From Tubiluchus corallicola (Eukaryota; Priapulida; Priapulimorpha; Priapulimorphida; Tubiluchidae): a DNA stretch of 64,000 bases. A program made the translations under genes and the position numbers. The DNA lies in NCBI GenBank assembly GCA_030141605.1, contig JAQGDQ010000172.1, forward strand, positions 62,001 through 126,000, in the 5' to 3' direction. Shown piece after piece: positions 15,101-29,700 of this stretch (positions within the stretch are counted from its first letter, which is position 1; every line of letters starts with the position of its first letter). A model generated the notes under the pieces. The model did no database searches. It was not told where the DNA came from and was given only the letters and a program-made list of their open reading frames with translations.

Positions 15101-18100
15101 GTGTGGTGTGGTGTGGCATGGTATGGGTGGTGTGATGTGGGTTGTGTGGTATGGTGGATGTGGTATGGTTTGTCTCTGTAGGTTTATGCGCAAATTTTTT
15201 GCTTGGTTTGGCTAGTTAAGCAGTAAGTTTTCGTTAAAACTCATGTCCCACCAGACATAGAATCATGTTGATATTAGGATCTGTGGCGATCTATTCTTCC
15301 CACCGTCCCACAGTGATGACCTTGAGCATGTTCAAAATTTTCTTCAGCTATAAAGAACTTCAATACTATGATGTGTCCATGGCCGTTTCTGCAGCCGTTG
15401 CTTTGTTACTAAGAACTGGAAGACCTCACAGCAGTCTGACAGAGACCTATCCAATTTTCATTATCTCAGTGAGATCTGCTTTAAATATTCGATTATTTCT
15501 GAACATTAATGCTTTGCTATGCCATTGTTTGCTGATATTAGTAGAATAGATTTTTTAAAATTTCCACAATTTTGTATTTGTAGTGCCAGTGAAAGATGTT
15601 ATTACAGAACCCAAGGCTTTTACAGAGTTTCTTGTTGACAATATTACTTTGCCAGATTCTGTTGTCAACTCAGTCATGAATTCAAGTTTCCATATAAATG
15701 AGGTTAGTGCTCAATTAATTAACTAATAAATTAAATTAGCTAGCCTTTACTCAACAAATGGTTTTAACTCGTGGTAAACCATCTAGAATTAGCAAACTTT
15801 TTATCAACTCTTAATGTGCTAGACTAATTATTGTTGAACACAAATAGAAAGGTTCATTAATTGTAGGTTAACACGTTAAAAACCTTTATTAAAATTAGAA
15901 TTTTTAAGTTATTTGTGAAACACGTGAAAAAGTGTTCCAATGTTGTGTTAGAAGTAAAATCCAGAACCGTTATTTATTTATTAAATACCTCTAATGTATC
16001 CATTTGCAAATTTTTCTAATGAATGATGTCTTATTAAGTGCAAAAAGTACATCTTCAGTCCCAGTTGGCTTGTAAGAAATAAGTTGAAGTGAAAATTTCT
16101 AGGAAATCATAATTTGCTGCATAACCGTAAAATTTTCTGTTTATTAGCTACTTTGTAGGGTTACAAATTTGAGACTATCTCAGTCAAAAGTTCACATAAT
16201 AATTGATAACAATTTTGCAATGGTTCTTGTCTAAACTGAATTTCCAATTAGTCTCCAACGACTTCACTGCATTGTTATTACGTAGAATAGACTTAAGGAT
16301 GCTCAATGGCATTTTGCATTTTTGAAAGTGTATGTGGTTTGGATTGTATTGCTACTTAGTGATTAATGTTTTTGAATTTAAGCATTGTCACATTGAATGA
16401 TATGCAATTGATTTTTGAGATATTTTGCAAAGTAGAGACAGTATAGGCAGCTCCAGATGTTGTTATTTTTTATTTTTTCGTTTTAAGATTTTGCTGAACT
16501 CGGATGGAGTGGAAGAGCTAGTGTGTGATCCACACCAACTTGCTAAGACACTTCGCTTTGCAAAGGATACCGACATTATTCATATCTCTAATAGTTTGTG
16601 TAACTTGAAGAGTGATAGGCTGGGCAAAATTTTGGATCATTTGGTAAAAGAACTCAGCATTGGAAAACTAATACAGGAGGTGAGAATATTTTAACTCTTT
16701 AGTAGGTTAGTGTTAATATTAGGTAGTAAGTAAAAAAGCTGTTATATTATTTTTAATGATGTGCAGTCTGTAATATATTGTGTTCTTAATGTGTATAGCA
16801 AGAACTTTCATATTTATAGTGGACTAGTTTCTGCAATCTAAATTTCATTAATAATATTGATGTATAGTGGTAACTACGTGGTAACAAGCCAGTTTAACAA
16901 GTTCCATTAATAAATTCTACAGCACTCTTTACACAAACCAATTAGACCATTAGACCAGAATGTATTCAAATCCTTTTCCAGCTCAGTTCTAGTATAAATA
17001 ATAGTTTTAATAAATGGGTTAATAAAAAGAAATCTCAAGGCTCAATTACAACTTTCTCAGATTGCATTTAGTGATGGTCACAAATATGAGATAAAAATAG
17101 TTTGAGCGACTGAATTAAAGAATAAATTGTTTAAGCGCTTAGAAAATGATTGGGCCAACGTTACAATAATCATATCAGTTTGTGATGCTAGTAGCTGTTA
17201 AGATTTATTTACAGCATGTTCTAAAGTTATGCTGCAATTCAAAATTGTGCTTTGAGTCTTTTTACCATTTTTATATTTACTTGTGTGTATTTGTACCAGC
17301 ATACCAAAACCAAAGATCTTCGAGTAAGGCTTATAGCAACTATTAATGTGCAAAACTTTAACTTGTTTTACTGATACATTTTTAAAAACATTGCACTAGC
17401 AGATATGTTAATCAAAAAACATTGATTTAGCAGATATTACAATACCTAAAACGTCTGTTTCCTGTAGTTAATTAATCTCGGTGCCGAGGAGATACTACAT
17501 AATGCAGACTACACAAAAGTAGAAGTTGCCAATCTAGTTCAGGATGCAGCTCGAGCTAGCTCCGATGTGAGCGAATTTTTTACTGCTATAGACGAGATAC
17601 TCTTAGAGCCTGAATTGAAGGTTGGTCAATCGTTGAAGAGCATTAGCCGCCTGGTTGAAGAGAATGATGTTGCAGGTGATAGTGCAGATTTTTTTCTGCA
17701 TATTTTTCTTTTTTGTATTCATGGAGAACGTCTATGAAATTTTTTCAATAGAGAGTCAAAATCTTTCAAATTTGAGTCTACCATTCATTTTTCAAAGTGA
17801 TAATAAAACTTTCTAAAATCTAGAGTACTTGGGAATGTAAAAATATGACAGCCACTCTGCAAATATATCTTAGCCCACAATAAATTTGTAATTGCCTTCC
17901 TGATTTGTCTACCTAATAGTGAAATCAGGATAAAATATAACTTTTTTGCTAATGTCAAAGCAGCTGTTCAGTCACTGGTTTTTTATTGTACTCTTTGCAG
18001 TAGTTTGTTGCTAATTATTTACTTTTGCTTAAATTTTGTAATTTCAGCACCACAGGCTTTAACAGCTATGAGTCAAGCATTATGTAGCAATGATGGTGAC

Positions 18101-21100
18101 ATCGGCTCCCTCTCTGACCAGTTTCAGCTTCTAAAAACTGCAGGAACCAGCGACAAGCTCACACCAAGTCAAGTGGATGAGATGAAGTCATTTAAAAGTA
18201 AACTTTTTCCTGATCAGTCTTAATAAGTTGCATGTCAACTAGTTATTCTAATTAGTTTGCAGTAGGGGATCTTTTGTAGTGCTCATTCTTTCAGCTTAAA
18301 TTGAGGCAATTACATGTTTTCTTTAGCAGATGTTCCACTCACACAGGATTCTCAGTGTAAGTGACCAGTATCCTAGAAATAAACATGTAGTACTTTGGCA
18401 CACTGGATGGTGAAAATAACACACTATATAAGTAATAAAGTGTAACAGATATGAGTAGTAACTCTGCTTCTCATGTACAGTTTGTTATTGATCAGCAACA
18501 AAATTTAGTAAATGTGTGACATTATTTTGCTAATCTGAAAGCTATTACAAAACTGTTTTAATATTTAATTACACAAGTTTAACTTTTTTTTGAGAAAAAG
18601 TTTCAGTGTCTTAGTAATCATAACCTGGTATTATATTTGTGATTTAAAATTCTGTGTTTCTTAAGAAATTTAACTTTCTTGAAAAATCTTCAGAATTGCT
18701 TTTTGCTAGGGTTAAGAAGTCTGAAAGCTGGAAAAGGTATGGACCATGGTTGTGAAATCAGAGTAACAGAATAATTGACAGTTTTTTTATTACAGCTGAT
18801 TTTTGTCAGCGGCTATACCGTGACATTGTTACTAGTGATGGCGGAGGTGTAATATGGTCATTCATTAGACCGATTCTACAAGGCCGCATTTTATATACAC
18901 CTGATACACCCGTGACAAGATTGATTATGAAACATGTAAGTTAGTATTATAAATTATAACTATAGTTACATTTTGTTTAATTTCTTTACAGTTGTTTATT
19001 AAAATTTTATTGTTTATAATATTTGAAATTAAATTAGAGTTCTTCTTGTACTGTTATAATAGTAGTTGTGCAGAATTCTGTAAAACTATTTGTTTTTTGA
19101 TATTGAAAGCAAAATGTTTGTGCCTTTGTCTGTAATGTTCAACATCTTTTCTTCAAAGATGACACTCTTCATTTAAAGAAAAAACAGAACTTGATTTTGT
19201 TTTAATTTATCTCGCTTCAGCTGCATACCCTCTGTTAGTAAAAATTGAAACAAACAATATGAAGGATTATTTTGCACAAAATTATTATTTGTAGGCCAAC
19301 AGAACATTTGAAGAAATTGCATCAATGGCAGAGACTGCTCAGTCTATCGGGGGAATTCACAAGCTGACAAATTTGCAAGAATCTTTGGATGATTTGGAAG
19401 TGGTTAAGGTTAATATTGTTTTTTTTTACTTTCCTCTGTTCAGGTTGTCTGCTTTTTTATTTGCCTTTTACTCTGCACTTTGATCAATTGCAAATGTCTT
19501 TTGGGCTTCCCTTTATAATATTCCCAAAGTTCTCTCAACTTCTGCTTAGTTGATTGTGTCTTTAAATTTACACATTTCACAAACCTATCTTCATGACAAG
19601 TGTTGGTGAAGTTGTGTCACATCATACTACTAAAAACAGCTTTTGCTCTGCAGTTAATCAAGACAACTATTTGAATATTTTTTGTGAATGGCACTGTTGT
19701 GATACCGAAACAGGTCGATCCATTTTGTTTTTTTGTAGGTTTTTACTATCCCAGTTTAGCTGCTAGGACAGTCGAAACATCTGAAATAAATTTCACAGTG
19801 GTGTTTTTTGTATAGTATCGTTTCTTCTTTGATTTTGGTCTACTAAAAGTCTATTTGGTATTACAAAATAAATGTGTCTAATCAATATATGGAATATCTC
19901 TTAATCAGTTCAACAATCTACAATTATTTTTTTGTTAGTTCCATTATCATCTATGGTTCACATTGATTAAATTCTGAGAATAAACTTTTGTTTTTAGGGC
20001 GCCTTGAAAAACAAATTTGTGAGCGGTGCACTTGAAAAAACTCTTGGTATTACTACTGACGAAATGTTAGCTATTGTGGCTAACATTTCCTCAATAAACA
20101 TCGATAAGTATGGCGATGCCCTAGATAGCTTCAGTTTAATGGGCGAGCTGGTAGCAAACATATCCGACTGCATAACTTTTGACAGGTATGTTGAGAATAG
20201 GTGTGTAGGTGTTACATCATCTGAGTTGATAATATACTTTCTCTTATGACTAAACGATTACCAGTTTGTTTCCTTGATTTTGCTTGACTATTGCAAACAA
20301 GATAACCTGGGGCGATTTTTAAATTGTTTTATATTTATTTTAGTTGACAAACAATTAAATACTTTTGATGGTATTTCATTGTATCCAAGATTCAAATAGT
20401 ATGTATGGAGGCTTCATTTTAAGAATCTAGGCTGTTCTTGATCAGCACAGGACATTTCGAGTTGTGACGGTAAAAGCACATGCTGTAGTTTGTGTTTGAT
20501 GTTTCCTAAAATTGCTGCTTTTGCCAAACAATGCAGCATTGCATTTTGAGTCAAGCTTTTCAAAGTAAAGCAATGGAAATACGGATAAAAACCATTTTTG
20601 TGGCAAATGGACACAAATTGTATATTGTGAGCATAGAAAAAGACTTTTTTATTTATTACCAAACTTTAGTTACTTAAATATATATTTTCATAATGCTTTA
20701 ATTATATAGGTTTGTAGCAGTGGATAGTGAAGCTGATTTTGAAGCGTTCCTTAAAAGAGAAAACAAACCTGGCAGATTGTCCAGAGATAACATTATGGCA
20801 GGTAATAAGAGCAGTGCAATGGTTAAGTTAGAACTTGAATTTGCTTACATGTATTCTTATGTAATTTTCTTTATTTTGTTGTCAGCTCTTAATTGATGTT
20901 ATATTTAATTTGTATTTATCTTATTTTCAGCTGTTGTTTTTCAAGTGACTGAAAACGCTGATCGGTATAAGCGACAAATCTCCTCCAGTAATGACATCCC
21001 TAAGCATGTCATTTATAAGATACGCATGGATATTGACAATGTTCCATTAACGGAATTGGTCAAAGAAGTGTAAGCATTTATTGTTATTACTTGTGATCTG

Positions 21101-23741
21101 TAAACGGTTTAGTGCTAAATGTCACTAATGTTGGGTTTTACATTAAAACTGACATAGACCAACTAGTGATTCTTTTGGAAAAATTGTAATCAGATTACTC
21201 GTTAAAGATTATTTTTAATAACATTTTTTCTGACTGCTTATTGTTTTTGAATTAGATTTGTTTTTTGGTGTACTGTGATTACTTATTTGAATATTGGTCA
21301 ACATAATCAAAATTAGGTCTAACTGGAGTCTTTTTGGTAACAAGCAACTTGGTCTAATAGTTTGGATAAAAAACTTGCTAAACTTTTGAAAATTCAAATC
21401 ACTTCGCAAAAATTAACATTATTTCAGATAATCAGTTTTTGGATGATCAGTACCAAAGTTCACATATTGGCTAGTGATGGGCTATTTTGAAATTTTGTAA
21501 TTCGATTATAATCTTGTTCTTGTAATTTGATATCACAATTAATCTTTTGCAGCCATTTTTTAAGGTTTTAGCAATATTTTTGAAACATTGCAGTACTGAA
21601 ATATAGCACATTCATTAACTACTCTATTACTATGTTGCTACACGCATCACATGAAACGAAGTTGGAGCCCCCGTTTCACAATTGTGCACTTTGTATAAGG
21701 CGATAAAAATGAAGAAAAAATTCAAGGATTCAGTTTATTTGTGCTAAAACATTGCCTTTTAGTCAGTGTGTAACATGTATATTTTGTTCTCGATTAATCT
21801 CCATTAATCTTGATTAATTGAATTACTGTTTAATTGCCCGATTATATCGATTTGTACAAAGTTGTAGTCTGGATTAATTCTATTAATCTATTAATTGTCC
21901 ATCACTAATACTGGCCACTTTTAATTGTTTGTTGTTGCATTGACCCGCTTTTAATGTTTGCGAATTAAAGCATTGCTCTATTTTTTGTAGCTTCTGGCAG
22001 CCGGGTCCAAAAGATAACTTTGCAGAAGACATGCGCTACATGCGTGGTTTCATCCAGCTTCAGGATATGATAGATCGTGCAATAATTGAGTTGCAGACAG
22101 GAGACAACTCATCTTATCCATTTATATTTACTCAGCAGTTTCCTTATCCTTGCCATGAAGATGATGAGTAAGTACACCAAACTTACAAATAACAATTTTG
22201 AGAAAGTATTTATTTACGTTAAATAATTTTTGCTATTTAGCCTTGTATATTAATAATGGACAATTTTGCGTGTTGTAGGTTTGCTCCGCTGCGACATTCG
22301 GTACTGCCCATACTGATGGCAATTGCATTTTCGATTTCTGTTGGCATAATCACCAGAAACAGAGTCGTTCACAAATCGTTAGAACAGGTATATCTTGGCC
22401 TCATTTTTTTCACGAGGTGTCACATTCTGAAATTGCCTCAGAAATTAGACTAATATGTGGCACTCTTTCTGTAGCAAACAGCAAACATGAAAGTTCCTTG
22501 CATGCTTGCATGTGTGGCACACTGAGAACTCTATTTTCTAAAAGGAAAAATTCATAAAATTTGCTGTTTACAAACTAAATTTGCTGAAATTTAAACAAAA
22601 ATTATATGCCAAAATTCTCTTTCAAATTAACAATACAATACATTTGTAACTTAATGTAATCATTTCATTCGGCTACTCCTAGAGCAAACTGTGACATGAA
22701 CTTACTAACATGGAAGGTTTCACTTTTTTCATCATCATCACAGGTAAGTCTGTAAAAAAGGTGCGATAGTCAGCAAAGTGACCCAATACAAGCAACTGCT
22801 TGCCTGGCCAATCAAGTGTGTGGCTCCCTGAAGTGGGAGAACAAAAAACAAATTTTGGCTGATCAAGCTACCAAATTATATGGGTAATTTGCCCATAACA
22901 ATTACGTCTAGCTTAACAGTAACCAGTCTTGTTAATATCAGTGTTTATTACTCTAACATTCACGTACATTATAACTTCGTTCATTCAGGTTTCCCAGTGA
23001 TAATACGATGTTTAGGCTGGTGGTATTATTAATACTTCATATTCTAGGCAATGAAAGTGATGGGTTTGCGCAGTACAATCCAGTGGATTAGTTGGTTTTG
23101 CACTAGCTTCTTCATCATGTTCATCATCACTATTTTCCTTATCCTCATCCTGAGAACCAAGGAGATACTACAGTTCACCAGCTGGGGCATCCTGTTCTTG
23201 GTGTTCCTCGACTTTCTCCTGTCAACGATAATGCTGTGGTATGTTTCACTGAAAATTTACCAAGATTTTGTTTTGAAATGTTACCAATAAATGATGACCA
23301 AAATATGTTTCTGTGTTGTCCATGGAGTAAATGCCGTGTATACACGAGAGAAAAGTTGCTAGCCTGCGTTTATATCAATACTTCAAAAGTGTGTCTGTCA
23401 AGGGCTGCTTTTGTCTACCAATCTAATTCAGTCTTTATATTAGAATGTTGTTTGCCGCACAGTTTGTAGGAGTCTAGCTTTCTTTCTTGTACACTGTGAT
23501 GCAGTGTTAATAGATATTTTAAAGTCTATTGAGAAATTTATATGACAAATTTAGAAGTTTTGTGTGTATGTAAGACATTACAGTAAAATTTATTCAGTGT
23601 TCCCTTTTCGTGACAGTGCAAGAAAAGTATACAAAATGTCATTTATGTTTGACTGTTGTTAAATGCTTTGTCAAGTCTAACAGAGGAGGTAATTTTAATT
23701 TTAGAACAGCCATTACATATGCAAAATCATATTTTAGTTTG

Positions 23742-23776
<35 letters not shown>

Positions 23777-26700
23777 CGTGCGTGTGTATTCTTGTGATGG
23801 TGGAGAACAAATATTCTGTGTTAGATGATGTGCAAAATCACTGTTTATTTGGACAAATTAGTTTTGACACATAACCACTCTGATACACAAAATTGCAAGT
23901 TGTAATATACATGAGAAAAGATTCATAATCAGTGAGTTGTGGTTGATTGTTTTTTAGGAAAGCAGCTGCTGCAAATTTATTTGTATCTTTATTGATATGT
24001 ACTTGTATTTTGTTTTTGAAAACGTGACTGACATTTTGTATGAAGCTATTGCTGTATAAAAATAAAATATTTTTTTCAAATTTTTAGTTATTTGGTTAGC
24101 GTTTTCTTCAACAAGCCTGTACTAGCTGCTTTGACTGGTGTCATTATATACATGTTGTTCTACTTTCCATACATAATCATCATTACTTTGGAGTATTCGA
24201 TGAAATACTGGCACAAGACATTACCGGTATGGTATTTTTGGACTAGAACTGTTTTGTTAGTTTTAGTAATAAAGTATCTCAGATAGGTGAGATGTGTTTG
24301 GTAAGCAGTTTTTTGAGTAGCATCATAGTTTTTTAAGTATGAATAAGTAGGTAACGCATTTTATAAATATGTAATAGATGTGTAACTGTGGTGCTAGATT
24401 AATAATCTAGTCATGATTATTTTCTTTATTGATTAATGTAGGTCATAAACATGTTTTCGGCTGTATTTGACATCAAGAATGCTTTCAATTAAATATGTAG
24501 CACATGTAAAATACATTATGTAGTGAATGTATTCAATTTGTACTTAAAATGTCTTGGGTTAGGTTGCCATGAAAAGCCTTATATTTTTATTTCTGGGGCA
24601 GTTTGTAAACTATTAATGAACAAAAAAGTAAATTTGTTTATGTGACTGAAATTTAGTAAAAATTTGCTTGTACAGAGTTATCAGCATTCAAGCAAGTACC
24701 TCACAATCACTAGCTGGGATTCTGTAAATGTTATAAATAACAATATTAGGAAAGAAATGTTCTAACACACTGCAAGTTTTTTTTAATTGGTTTGTGGTAT
24801 TTTAGTTATTGAGAATTTCACAGTTTTTATTCGAACTGATTGTGAATGGTTATTGGAGAACTTACTAGGATTAATTCTGTAGTATTTAATAGCTCCATAC
24901 TTTTTTTGTGGTTTCAGTGCCTGTTTTCTACGTCAGCATTCAGCTTTGTTATATTGTACATGTCTCGGTATGAAGCCCAAGGTGTTGGCTTGCAGTGGTC
25001 AAATATAGGGGTAAGTCCCGTTCCGGGAGACGAGATGAATGTGTCTTGGGCCTGCTGGATGATGCTGATTGATGCAGCTATCTACTTCATCATAGCTTGG
25101 TATATTGAAAATGTTTTCCCAGGTAAGCCACGTTTGCTAGCTCTCAACTTCTAGTAATATTCATATTGTATAAGTCTTGCCCTTTTATTTGTTTTAATTT
25201 TTCGTTTTCCCAAACAACGCACGTTATTCATATCGGGATAGCTGTTTATATACAACAGTGTTAAGCAAAGTTGCTGCAATTTATTTAGCTGTATCCAAAC
25301 TTAATTCCATTGTAAGTGAATTCTTCATCCAAGTAATGCTCCATCATTCAGTTAGTAACTAGATAAAAAATTTTTACTGATTTTGTCTTTGCTTATAGAT
25401 ATGGAATAGCATCTTATGATGTGGTGTGATATGGAACATCATCTTGAACTGTTGTTTTTAGAATATTTTTTGTTATTTGCACATTCATACTGCAAATTAT
25501 TTGCACATGTAACGTACATGATATAAAGTCATCTATAAATTCGATTAACTATTGAACCAACTAAATATATAGTTTGCTGCACTGAATATACTAACAAGGT
25601 ATACTATTTACAGGACAGTGGGGTTATCCTAAACCGTTTTACTTTCCCTTTATGCCATCGTACTGGTGTAACATGTGTAGAACACGACCGAGCTACAAGA
25701 TTGGAGTTCGTAGTGGTCAGGATGCTAAGCATGTGGAAACAGATCCTTCAGGTATTGTGTAGATCATGTTGTTTGTTAATACAGCTATTGTTTATCAGTT
25801 TTTGAATATTTTATTGAGTTGAATCTGTAAGCCCAGATCTAACACTTATTGGCAGTGTTTATTTAACGTGAATTGTTGTGGTCAGACTAGAACTTATCTT
25901 ATTGTCAAGGGTAAACCTCTACTCTAATGTGTTCTTGCCATTTTCACCTTAATGAAGTATGCAGTCAAAGCACACAGTGCCTAGCAGCTGCCTAGAAGTA
26001 ATTTATTCGTTAGTCAGGTTATTCACACATTTACTGAGCAGGCGTGTTGTTGCCAAACATCGGCTGCTAAGCATAAACTGCAACTATTGAGCTATTTTTG
26101 TTGCACAAACAAGAAGATTTTCTTCCCTAAACTTTCTCTGCTAACTTTATTATTCAAAACGTGGAAACATACAGGTCCATTTTTGATGTGCAAATTTTTT
26201 TGGTGAAATTTGCATTTATGTTTACTGAGACTTTAAACTATTTATGTGTACTAAAGCCAGTTGTGCAATAACCGCTGGTTTAAGAGGAGGTAAAGCTTTG
26301 AAATCCCAATTCAAGTTTCTGTACATTAGAAGTAAAAGTATTTAAATTATCTTATTTAAGATGTATGCTTGTCAATTAAATGATTGTGCTCTGTAGACCC
26401 AGTTTTATCTGTATAATAAACCTAAATTAAAAAATACAGATAAAAATGTCCTAAGAAGACTGGTTAATATCTGTATCATATGTAGCATAAGTGAACTCTT
26501 TGTAATGCTAAATATAGCTATTAATTCCATAGAGAGTATTGTAGAAGAATGGAAATACATTTCACAGACAAAAATCATTGTTGCTTAAATTATATAAGTT
26601 AAATGTTTTATGAATTTTATTAATATTTCTACTGATTAATTTCTTCCTACTTGCTGAAAACCACCTACCTTTCTTGCCAATTTCTAGCTAGCAGTTTCTT

Positions 26701-29700
26701 TTTTCTTAACGTTGGAAGCAAAAACATATAATGATTGTGCTGTTTTATATTACTAGTGCTTTTTAAGAACAGAATAATGCAATATGTCTGTTTTAATGCT
26801 TCATATTAGGAAAAAAGTTGTTGATAAAGTAGAAAATGCCTTTGAGCAAAGTAAAAAAATTGGTGTTAAATTGAAATGTGCATCGTTAAGTAAGGAAAAG
26901 GTGACAAATGTTTAGCGCTTGCTAAATGGGGAGTCGTTAAGCGAGGACTTACTGTACCTATATGGTTCATTCTTTATTTTTTATTTTTTGGTTTAGTTAT
27001 TTTTTTTTAGTTTAACTTGTTTTAATTTTCATGCATGCATGTTCTCCTAATTAGTTTATTGTACATTATTTTAAAATGTAATCTTAATTTTATTTCCTAC
27101 GTACTTTTTATGTGTGATATAAACTGATGATTAATTGATTGGTGTCATTTTACTGACTTTTGCTTTGATTTATAGCAGCCAATGCACTGGACATTTTGGT
27201 TGAGCCCGACTCGCAAATCCTTGCTGTAGGAATTTCTTTGCGAAATCTTGGAAAGCAGTACAAGCATGGCAGTACACCAGCCGTTGATTCCGTGAATTTG
27301 AACTTTTACGAAGGGCATGTGACGGCTTTTCTTGGTCACAACGGAGCCGGCAAAACTACAGCAATGTTTGTATTTTTGCTTTTACTTATAGCATTTATAT
27401 ACAGCAGTACTGTTTTTTAAAAATAAGAGTAATGCCATATTATTTCTTGGTTCTCTAAATTATTATTATTTCTCTTAATCAACTGACTTTTGAATAGTCG
27501 ATAATTTGATGAAGTGAGTTTTAACTATTATCCAGTGATTATCAGTTATTTCTATTATACTCTATGCTTTCTTTTTTGTTATTTTATGCAAGTTCTTTCT
27601 GATATGCATGCTGCTTGTCAGGGTTAAAAATAAATAGGCCTAATCAATAAATTTATCTAACATTTGTATTGTTTGCTAGGTTTTGAATTAAAAAGTTTTT
27701 TTACAGTGTTTGTCTGTAAAACACTGTTTTTTTGCAGTGTTTGTCAATTTTATCTTAACGTGATTTTTTCTGTTAGTGAGCTAAATACCTGCGTTCTTGT
27801 TTGTTTCTTATCACATTTTCGTTTTTCAGTAACATGTTAACAGGAATGTTCCCTCCTACGACTGGTGCAGCATTTATCTATGGTAAAGACATAGGTTCAC
27901 AATTCAACGAGATCCGCGGACAACTAGGATTATGTCCACAGCACAATATCTTATTCGACGGGTAAATTTCATTTGTTTTTGTGTCTCCAACAATCTAAAA
28001 ATCTTTATTGACACACTAGAAGTTTGGGGTGCACGTGGTTAGTATATATGCTTAGAAAAACAACTCATTAGTGTGTGATGGTATTAGAGGTTATGATTAG
28101 AGGTGAAACAGAGAAATCAAACATGGTGTAGGTGCAGGCTAAAAACATAGTTAGATTTACAGACAGGTTAGGTGGGGTGGCACCCAGGTAGAAACAGCTG
28201 AGGGTGCTAGAGCTCTGAAGTGGTCTCTAGAAGTGATTTCTCTGATGTCTAGTGGAAGTTTGTTCCACAAGCATATTGCTCTGGGGTAGGAGTATAAGTA
28301 AATGTTGACTCTTGCTGCTGGTTGAAAAAATTTGCTGTTCTCCTTGACTGATGGGGTATTATAAGCTGGTAAATTGATGCCTATCCTGTGATGCAATATA
28401 TCATGAACGATGTTTATCGTTTGTTGGCATCTGATTGCTAGTGTTTCCCAGCTGAGTTCAGAGATCATCTTAGGTACTTCAGCAATTCTGCAATATTCAT
28501 CTAGTACAAATCGTGCTTTGTCGGGTGTACAAAACTGTTAATGCCACATTAATATTGTTAGAGCTGTCAATGCAGTGAATGTTAGCTGTGTTTGACAGTA
28601 ACTCTGGATAATCAGGTACTAATTTGCCTATTTTGTTGTTTTTTGTAAAAAGGTTGACAGTACAAGAGCACCTGGAGTATTTTGGAAAGTTGAAGGGAAC
28701 CATGTCTAAAAAGAAGTTAAAGGAAGACATAAAGCAGTATGTACTTATTTCTTCAACTGTTGATTTAACAAGGGCGGACCCAGGATTTTTGAAAAGGAGT
28801 AGTCCAAATGTGACCGAGCAGATTTGGAGCCTGGGAAGTAGGGGGTCTGGTAGAAACTTATTTTCCCGCATTTTAGGCGCTTTTGGAGCCTTCTGAAGCA
28901 TACTTGCTGTTTCAACTTTAGAAGTGAGTTTGTAGATATAAGAACAGTAACTGTGTAAGAAACACGTATAAATGATATAAAAGTTCTTGCACACCAATGC
29001 ATTTTTATTGCCTTATTATTGTTTTCTTGCTATCTCTGCACTATCATGTCATTAGCTTTTTTGTTAGAGGTCATATCAAGTTAATTTTACTAGTCCACAA
29101 GTTCTAAACACCTTGTTGATTACCAAAATTACAATGACTGCTTATAATATTATTTGGGGAATAAAAAATCCAAGTGTTTTTAAATAAACATATTATTTCC
29201 GTATATTGTTATAGTCTTGTTATTTTATCTGTTATTTAAAATAAGTAATAATCTTTACACCTAATTACTGGCATTAACAATTTAATACTTTGATCAACGT
29301 TCAAGACACCAGTTCGTTAAGAACCATAACTACAAGCACAGCTGGACCTTTAGCGTGAATTTTGCACATACCTGGAATACATTTGTGTAAGTTATTATAT
29401 AGAACTAAAGCGGGATTGTTTAATGCCGCCTATTAACAGTCTATCACAGGCTCTAGCAAAATGATTAATACAGTGCAGCAAACATCTAGGTAGATCAGGA
29501 ACCCTAATTATAGCAGGAAATGTGCACACTGATGATAGTTACAAAGCCGTATATGGGTAGGATCACAAATAATTTCTTTACAGCACTCTGCTCCACCTCC
29601 GCTGTTGCTCTGCTGTATTTTTGTATGTTATGTATACTACAGTTATGTAGAGAGTAATATTGCTAGAGTCTAGACAATGCCAGTGGCCGACCATGTACAC

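Noticed and set aside
14633..15193. Open frames of 141 and 186 codons on the minus strand (His/Pro/Thr-rich)
   Set aside because: They arise from the GT-rich minisatellite; pure low complexity and no splice or start context.
28497..28997. Minus-strand frame of 166 codons
   Set aside because: Antisense over ABCA exon 35 and the edge of a decayed transposon; no recognisable domain.
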